From the NCBI GenBank assembly GCA_022828595.1, contig JAKGHH010000008.1, positions 6,375,728-6,439,727 of the forward strand: a stretch of DNA of 64,000 nucleotides. Direction: 5' to 3'. The notes under the pieces were generated by a model. That model did not search any database and was not told the origin of the DNA. It saw nothing but the letters and a program-made list of their open reading frames with translations. Shown piece after piece: positions 14,501-23,500 of the stretch; position 1 is the first letter of the stretch, and every line of letters begins with the position of its first letter. The DNA comes from Nelumbo lutea. Its lineage: Eukaryota > Streptophyta > Magnoliopsida > Proteales > Nelumbonaceae. Position numbers and translations under genes: made by a program.

Positions 14501-17500
14501 AACCACTCCCAAATAGAAATAGCAAAAGGACAAGAAATCAAAAGATGAAAGGCAGTCTCACCATACAACTTACATAAAGAGCACCAACTTGGGGACAAGC
14601 ACCAATTTGGTATTTTCCTCTGAAGCAAATCACAGGTGTTAATGGGAGCCATGAAACACTTCCCAACAAAAAGCACTAACTTTTGGAGGGATGGACCGAG
14701 ACCAATATCTCCTTAACAGGGAAATAAGGAGAGGGAGAAGTGAAGATAAGAGAATTCAAGGACTTACAGGAAAAAGAACCCGACTGACTAAGGGTCCACA
14801 CTCTAGAATCTAAACCACCCTCCCCCAGAAATACTGAACTCAACAGAAGAAGCAAAGTTGAGACATTGGAAATTTCAGATTCTCTCAGATTTCTAGTGAA
14901 GCCAAGATTCCAACTCAGGTTTGAAAGGGATGAACTGATAAAATCACAAATAGGTTTACCTTTGCAACTAGAGTGCTCAAAAGAGAGAAGGAAAAACCTC
15001 CAAAAGGGGGGCTTCCCCTACCCAAATATCCTCCCAAAATCTAATTTTCTGACCTAAAGCCAAATCATACCATATGTAGAAGATTGTCATGCATAGCCTT
15101 CCAAGGAGCAGCCAGAGTAGCTCAATGTAAGCAGCCTGCAGCCCACATCCCAACCATTGTTTGACAGCCCATGGATACTTGAATTAACTCTAGTCCACAA
15201 CCTCTCATTTTCTTTAGGAAATCTTCAAAGCCATTTACTCAACAAGGCCGAGTTATTTAACTTAACATTTCCAATGCCCAAACCCCCTTCAACCTTCAAT
15301 TTCATCACCTTACCCCATCTAACCAAATGATCTTTATTCCCTTCACCAGGCTCCCAAAGGAAATCTCTCATTATCTTTTCAACTCTTTTTACCACAGCTT
15401 AAGGCATCCTAAAAACCGACTGACCGACATCACTGGGAGGTTTGCTAGAGCGGATTTGACCAATGTAATTCTCCCACCCAAAGAGATATAATTCCTTTTC
15501 CAACTTGCTAGTCTTTTCCCAAATCTTTCCACTACTGGGTTCCAAAAACTAGCCAACCTAGGGTTGCCACCAAGGGGTAAACCTAAATAACACAAAGGCC
15601 AATTTCCTTTCTCACAACCCAATAAATCTGCCATTGGCTTCAGTTCATCATCTTCCACATTGATACCAGCTACTAAACTTTGTACAAAAATTGAGATTTA
15701 CCAATGGAAGGGTGTGTCAATGATGTTATCAAGCCTTCATGGTATTATGTCTTGGACAAACCAAACTGATCTGTACAATCTCAAGACAAACTTTGAGTGC
15801 TTAATCAATTCCTTTGAATATAGAAAGAAATGCTCAGTACTCCTTAATATTTAAATAATAAGAATCTACTAAGATTGCAGTCCTTGGATTCTTGAATTTT
15901 GTTTTTCTTCTAGAATCTAAATTATTTGATCCTAGTTTCCTGAGATGATTCCTCTTAAGTTCCAAAATTTCGAAATGTCATATATCCTTTACGAGTTCAT
16001 ATAATAGGCATACTAGGGGTGATCATGGGCTGGGCCCGGCTTCCAAAGCTATAATTTTAAAAACATTATATTAAATATATACATAAGACTGTATACTATA
16101 TTATATCATTTGACATTCAATTACGTATAAAATATATGTTATAGCTTACATAAGATAAAATATTATATAAATATAATTATGTGTCATATTATAATGTTTG
16201 TATATAACATATAATATAATATATACATATACACATACATTTATCAAAAACATATATATACATATACATATATTGCATTGCGTGTCAAGACCGGGCCAAA
16301 CCAGCCTGAACATAAAACCTAGACAACACCCTACCCTATTGACAGGTGAGAACCATTAGGGGAATTTGAAAATCACCTCCACCATTGATATTTTCAAGTT
16401 TCAGGAAGAGGAATACCACATGGGGCAAATCTTGATTTTCAAACACATTTTGATTAGGAATGATTTGCATTCCAATAATCTTATTAAGTTCTGAGAACAA
16501 GTATGGGTCGATGATTCCCCTTTGAAGGATGTTAAAAGGCTGTTCATAAGTTGTTTTCTTTGTTTTTTTTATTTCTGTTAGTGTTGCAGGGGTAATTTTG
16601 TAATTCCCCTCTCTTTATGTTATGTTTTGGTCGCCCTAATATAAATACCAAAAAGCTGGTGCCGCCAGCAACACTTCTTGCTCTCAGATCTCTCTTTCCT
16701 CCTCTTTCTCTCATCTCTCTTCTCTTCACTTCAGCTTTTGGACAATATGGTATTAAAGTGGGTTCATTTGATCTGAAAGGAGATCGAGTCCTTTGTCTTC
16801 ACCCTCATCGTGCTGCTGATTTTTTTTCTCTGAAGAAAACAAGGTAGATCTTTGGACTGATCTCAGAAGCTCCTTTCTCCTTTTTTTATTTTTTTCCTGA
16901 TCGTGTATCAGGACAGACCCAAAAAAAAAGGGGGGGAATCAACGGTTGTGAGATGATCAGCACCTGTACCTTCCTTTTTTGTAGGATTGAGTGATCCTTG
17001 TAGTGGTTGTAGGTCAGAGGTGACCTGTATGTGCTGCGACAGCAGCTTTGTAGAGTGTTTGTAGGTCGGAGATGACCTGTGTGTGCTATGACAGCAGTGC
17101 AGTGGGTAGTTTGTAGGTCGGTGATGACCTGTAGGTGCTGTAACAGCAGTAAAATTTTTTTTCTAGGTGACTGAAGTACTGTGGTCGATCTAGAAGGTGG
17201 CTACCTGTAGTTTCCTGGTTCATTCTTTTTTTTTCATAAACAATACAGTGTGCGAAGGGAAAATACGTCGGACTATGTTTTTTTTTTTTGGTGAAGATTC
17301 AACCACTTCTAGTGTGATCTAAACCAGCTATCATGAATAGTGAAGATTCAGCCACTTCCAGTGTTTCCTCAATGCAGAATGGACTAAGTGGGGGTATGGA
17401 TTTATCTTTCCCTATGGCTGTCATACCTCTTGATGGTCTAAATTACATAGAATGGTCAAAGGGGATCAGTCTATGCATTACTACAAGGGGAAAAATAGGA

Positions 17501-20500
17501 TATATATAAATGAGAATTAAAGAACCTAATTCTGGGAGTGCTGAGAATGACAGATGGAACCAGGAAAACAGCATGGTAATGTCATGGCTCTTAGTGTCTA
17601 TGCAACCTCAGGTGAGAAGAAATTTTATGTGGGCTGAAACAGCTTATGAGATTTGGGAACAAGCCAAGTCAACCTATTCTGAATTGAGACATTATACAAA
17701 AATCTATCAGTTACAAGCAGAACCTCTACTTGCAAACAGGGGGAGAGGAGTCTCTATGTGTACTACTCAGACTTGTCTTCCATCTGGAAAGAGTTGGATC
17801 ACTATCAGAGTGTAGATTGGAAGTGTGATGAAGATGCCAAAGCATATAAGTCTCTTGTTTCATAGCAAAGGGTCTTTGCCTTCCTCCTTGGCCCTATATA
17901 TGAATCCATTAGAGTGCAGATCCCTGGCAGCAAGGATCTCCCATCTGTCCAAGAGGTATATGCTCTAGTATAGTCAGAGGAAAGTAGAATAAATCTGATG
18001 AATAATTATGGGGGAGATGCAATTGTGTTGGTATCAAAAAGAAGTGTTGTTACAAATGGGGGAAATCCCTTTAAGAATGAAGACTTTAAAAAAAGGGTGG
18101 ATGACAAAGAAAAATTATGGTGCACCCATTGCCAGAAGCCTCGGCACACTCGTGACACATGTTGGGACCTTCATGGGAAGCTAAAATGGGCTCAAAAATT
18201 GAGTAAGAAATAGGGTTCGAATCTGAATAAGAAGTTAGGACTTAGGACAGCAAGGTTCAAGAAAACTCACTACAACAAACATGGCTACTCAGGAGAACCG
18301 GCCCCCTACTACTACTGCAGTTCAAACATACACCTCTGATTCTAACCCTAGGGAGGATATCATTAATTCCTTCTGTGATCATTTAGAACTTTATGGTAGG
18401 GCAATTCGCCAGATGAATGCTCCTCCTCCATCAACTTCACATGCGTCTACATCAGGTAATTCTGCCACAACTCTCCATGTATCGTCTCATTCCTCTGACT
18501 CTCCTTGATAATTGATTCTGGAGCATCAAAACATATGGTCGGTAAGTCTACCTACTTTCAAACCTATCATCTTCTCTCTGGAAGAGACAAAGTGAGACTG
18601 GTTGATGGTTCATTCTCTACCATAGCTGGTCAAGGAACCATTTCTCTTCCTTTTGGTCCTACCTTTCTAATGTTTTACATGTTCCTCAATTCCCTATTAA
18701 TTTGTTTTATGTTAGTAGTATAACCAATTCTTTAAACTATTCAGTAACCTTCTTCCCTTCTTATTGTGTGATTCAGGATTTGGCCTTAGGGAAGAGAGTC
18801 AGTCTAGTAAGAGTTAGGCCTATTTATGGCATAGTCGTCTTGGTCATTTATCCTTTGATTCCTAAAAAATTGCATTTCTAGAGTTGTTTAAGTCAATGTT
18901 AGTGTCAGAGTCGATGTGTCAAACTTGTCAGTTGAGTAAACATTGTAGAACTCATTTTTCTTCAAAGAATTATAAATCTGAATTTCCTTTTCATATTGTT
19001 CACTTTGATGTTTGGGGCCCAGTTACTTTACCATCTGAAAGTGACTACAAGTATTTTATTACCTTTATTGATGACTATTCCAAGTACACATGGGTATATC
19101 CCATGCGAACTACAGATGAAGTACCAAAAATTATCCAAGATTTCCAAAGAATGATTTTCACCCAATTTCAAACCGAAATCCAAATCTTCCAATCTGACAA
19201 TGCCAAAGAATACTTTCATAATGATCTTACGGAGTTCTTTACTTCACGTGGACCACTCCACCGTAGCTCTTGTGCCCGAACACCACAGCAAAATGGTGCT
19301 GCTGAAAGAAAGAACCGCCATCTTCTTGAAGTAGCTCGGGGATTATTGATTCATATGAATGTCCCCAAACGTTTTTGGCTTGAATCTATCCTTTGTGTTG
19401 CCTATCTCATTAACCGCATGTCCTCTCGGTGGTTAGAGTACAAAGTCCCACATCAACTTTTGTTTCCCAAGGCTCCTGTTTTATATACTTCTCTCTGTGT
19501 TTTTGGCTGTCGTTGCTTTGTTCAAAACTTGTCACCCACTTGTGGGAAATTGGATCCTCGTGCTATTCCTTGCATTTTCTTGGGGTACCCTACAAATCAG
19601 AAGGGGTATCAATGCTTTGATACCGTCTTTCAAAAATATCATGTTTCTATGGATGTCTTCTTTTTTTGAGAGTGAACCTTTCTTTCTTGTTTCTCCTCAG
19701 GAGGAGTGTAGGCATGAGGACAAACAGATTCTGAATCCTCCTCTACCCCATATTCAGCTCCCTCCTCTACCTGATCCTCCTCCCTTTCGTGTTTTCTGCC
19801 GTAATCATAAAGGCCAGCCAAGTTCAAGAGTTGTGAAGCATCTAGAAGTTGTACCACCAATGCCAGCCAGGTACCTTAGTTCCCATTGATATTTCTGACT
19901 CTATTGCTATTGATACCTCCAGTGCTAATGATCTTGACCTTCCTATTGCTCACTGAAAGGGCGTTAGGTCTTGCACCACCAAGCACCCCATTTCCCATTT
20001 TGCTTCCTATGAAAACATTTCACCTTCCTTTTGGGCAATCCTCTTTTCCATTGACAGTATTCCTATTCCTAAGAATGTGATAGAAGCTCTCTCGGTTCTT
20101 GAATGGACAGATGCAATGAAAGAAGAAATTAATGCATTACATAAAAATGGTACATGGGAATTGGTGGATCTTCCTGAGGGAAAAGAACTAGTTGGATGTA
20201 AATGGGTATTTACAGTAAAACATAGGGTTGATGGCACAGTGGAAAAATATAAAGCTCGTCCAGTGGCAAAAGGGTTCACTCAAGTGTATGGGGTGGACAA
20301 AAACTTTTGCACTAGATGCTAAGATGAACTCAATTAGGGTTCTCTTCTCTTTAACTGCTAACTTCGATTGGGACCTTCACCAATTAGACATCAAGAATGC
20401 ATTTCTAAATGGTGATCTAGAAGAAGTGTAGATGGTACAACCCACTGATTTCCAGGCTCAAGGTAATGAACAAAAGGTATGCAGGTTAAAAGAGTCATTA

Positions 20501-23500
20501 TATGGTCTGAAACAATCATCAAGAGATTGGTTCAACAGATTCCAGGTAATAGTACAACAAAAGGGCTACAAGCAACGCCAATCTACTCATACATTGTTTG
20601 TGAAAAGAGGGGAAGGGAAAATTGCAACCCTAATAGTATATGTTGATGATATAGTTATCACTGGTGATTAGAAAGACGAAATTCAAAGATTAAAGGGATT
20701 TCTTGCTACTCAATTTGAGGTGAAAGATCTAGGTCCTTTGAGATACTTCCTTGGAATTGAAGTTGCCCGCTCACAAAAGGGTATCTTCATTTCTCAGAAA
20801 AAGTATGTCCTAGATTTGTTACAGGATACAAGAAATTGGAAGTGAAACCCGTTGATTCTCCAATTGATCCTAATCACAAATTAAGTGATTGTCCAGGTGA
20901 ATTCATCAAATATGTGAAGCAATTTCAGGGGCTTGTAGGAAGACTACTATATCCCTCCATGATCGACTAGACATTGCTTATGCAGTGGGTGTTCTTAGTC
21001 AATTCATGCATGCCCCTAAGACCACCCACCTTGAAGCAGCTGAAAGAATTCTCAGATATCATAAAAAATTCCCAAGTGCAGGTTTATTGTTCCAAAAGCA
21101 CAGGCATTTGAAGGTTAAAGTGCACATTGATGCAGATTGGGCATAATCATTGGATGATAGGAAGTCTACCAATGGCTATTGTACCTTTGTGGGAGGAAAC
21201 CTAGTCACTTGGAGAAGCAAAAAGCAAAATGTGGTGGCTAGATCTAGTGCTGAAGTTGAATATAGAGCAATGTCTCGTGGAGTGGCTGAAATAATGTAGC
21301 TAAAAAATCTATTGAGTGAGCTAGGATTTACAGTTGATGGACCTATGACTTTATATTGTGACAACAACGCAGCTATAAACATTGTTGCTAACCCAGTATT
21401 GCATGATAGAACCAAGCACCCCCTATGTCAGGTCCGAAGATCAACTTGCGTACATCTTCACAAAAGGGTTACATCATTTGCAGCACAATAATCTATGTAA
21501 CAAGTTAGGCATGGTTGACATCTATGTCCCAACTTGAGGGGGAGTGTTAAAAGGTTGTTTATAATTTGTTTTCTTTGTTTTTTTTTTGTTAGTGTCGCAA
21601 GGGTACTATTGCAATTCCCCTCTCTTTATGTTATGTTTTGGTCGCCTTAATATAAATACCAAAAAGCTAGCACCACTAGCAACACTTCTTGCTCTCGGAT
21701 CTCTCTTTTCTCCTCTCTCTTTCCCTCTTCTCTCTTCTCCTCACTTCAGCTTTTGGACAAGAAAGGACCAGTTTCCTACTTTGTTTGCCTTATCTAACTT
21801 GAAGAATGAGACAGTTTCCACATTTCTAGTACCCTCAAACTCTGACTCAATGGTTGGTTGGAATTTGAGTTTAAGAAGGACTATTAGGCATTCAAAGTTA
21901 AATAACACGTCATCACTTGTGGGTATCCTTGATGGGGTTTACCTAGACCCTTACAAAACCTGATTGTAGGGTGTGGACTCTCTCGGCCTTTGGGCAATTC
22001 ACTTGTGCCTCCTTTTTCAAAGCCTTAACTGAACCAAATTATACCCTTGGGTTGTCTTTCCCTGTTATGGAAGTTTGGTGTAATTCCTATTCCTCCTAGG
22101 GCTGGGGATTTTTGTTGGGAAGCATTCTTGAACCAAATCAACACCTGTGACTTGCTTTAGAAAAAAAATTGACCAAAAGTTGTTTGTCTCCTCATTGGTG
22201 TGTTCTTTGCAAAGCTAATGGTGAGAATGGGTATCACGTATTAATTTCCTGCCACTTTGTTAATTGTATTTGGGAACGGATTTTTTCTTTGTTTGGGTGT
22301 AGGTGGACTCCCCCACCGGATGTGCAAAGTCTTTGCCTCTTCTTTTTTCAGGTGGCCAATGAAAAGAGGGGGAATTATGTAGAGAAACAAGGGATGCAGC
22401 AAAGGAACATGACAATTTTTGAAGACAAGGAAAGAGGGGTACAATCCATCTTAGAGGTGATTCACAGCAAAGTGGTACATTGGCTTAAATATATGGAATT
22501 GTTTAATGCCTTCTCAACTGATGATTTGATAAGGAATTGGAAGGAAGTTGTAAGGTCAACTCCATCAATAGTGTCTTCACTACATGTTTGGGCCCCTCCT
22601 CCCAGTGGGTTTATTAAGCTTAATTTTGACGGGAGTAGTGTGGGGAACCTAGGGCCCTCAAGCATTGGGGGAGTATTAAGGATGAGGATGGAAATGTAAT
22701 TGCTCTCTTTTCTGGTCCAATAGGTAAGGGTGACTGTCTTCAGGCTGAGATTATGGCAGCTTTTGAAGGTGTACAAAGGGCCAAGGACTTGAGTAGTAAT
22801 AAACTTGTATGGGGGAAGATTCTAAGTTGGTGGTAGGCTGTTTAAAGGAAGAGCTAACTGGGTTTTGGAATTACAGCAATGAAAAGAGGAAATTCAAATG
22901 GTTGACAAAGGATATTGATGTCAAGTTGAATTGGGTAAAACGAAGTTTCTAACTCCTTTGTTGATGGGTTAGCTAAGCAAAGGGTAAATAGGGATAATTC
23001 GCTTTGGGCTCACATGTAATTTTATTTTTTTGCTTCTTTTGGAATGAGAGTTATGAGAGCTTATCTCTCCCCTTATTCTTGTACTTAATTTCCATATTTT
23101 AATGAAAGCTATTTGTCATTGATCACAAAAAAACACAGTTTGATGTAGTTATGTCAAACTTGAGTGCAGAAAAGGGAGGAGAAGAGAAGATATCAAAGAG
23201 CTCAAGACATTTTAAAAGAGGCCGTGGTGCTGCATTTTATGGAGAGGGGAATTCCATCACTTAACCAAAATTTTTCTAAGGATTCCACAAGCACCCCTCC
23301 AGAACATCCCGCCTCCCAAAATACATACACAAATGCATGGACGATAGGCTTAAAACAACTCCTTCAACTTGAGGGGAAAAAATTTTAACCCAAAAAAAAA
23401 CACCAAAAACCTTTTCTTCCCATCTCATCATTATGGCTAATTGTAATCAACAAGCCAATTGTAGCTTCCTATGCCCAAAAATAGAACTATGCCCAGTTGC

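Larger units (their letters stand above)
16530..21760 (+). mobile_element. Ty1/copia LTR retrotransposon, full-length but defective
   Basis: Two 216-bp LTRs (16530-16745, 21545-21760) flank a body with domain order Gag, protease, integrase, RT, RNase H, which defines the copia superfamily. A primer site close to TGGTATCAGAGC (9 of 12, at 16748) follows the 5' LTR, and the polypurine tract TTGAGGGGGAG precedes the 3' LTR. Visible motifs: zinc knuckle [14 protein letters not shown] (18121-18162), protease IIDSGASKH (18505-18531), integrase [14 protein letters not shown] and [11 protein letters not shown] (18884-19669), [22 protein letters not shown] (20200-20259) and [10 protein letters not shown] (20639-20668), RNase [11 protein letters not shown] (about 21245). 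Each region has stops or frameshifts and the LTRs differ at many sites, so it is old and dead. Confidence 0.95.
16340..23133 (+). mobile_element. LINE interrupted by the copia element (host copy, two parts)
   Basis: The left part is about 16340-16529 and the right part 21761-23133. Joining protein blocks across the copia element restores LINE order: DDSPLK on the left, then, in the first bases on the right, [16 protein letters not shown] and VGWNLSLRR, the standard plant LINE linker after RT. Then follow [20 protein letters not shown] (22198-22257), [14 protein letters not shown] and an RNase H ([16 protein letters not shown] at about 22611, the rest shifted). The end is TTAATGAAAGCTATTTGTC and poly-A at about 23130. 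Several stops and frameshifts are present. Confidence 0.85.

Noticed and set aside
14866..15057. 63-codon plus-strand frame
   Set aside because: It is the antisense shadow of the minus-strand LINE reverse-transcriptase region.
17004..17150. CRISPR-like array
   Set aside because: There are only three tandem units without constant repeats and unique spacers, inside a retrotransposon leader in a plant genome.
18884..19669. 261-codon open frame as a host gene
   Set aside because: It is the copia integrase, with neighbouring domains in copia order between two LTRs.
22169..22699. 176-codon open frame as a host gene
   Set aside because: The content ([28 protein letters not shown]) is the LINE zinc-binding region and RNase H; it belongs to the LINE split by the copia element.
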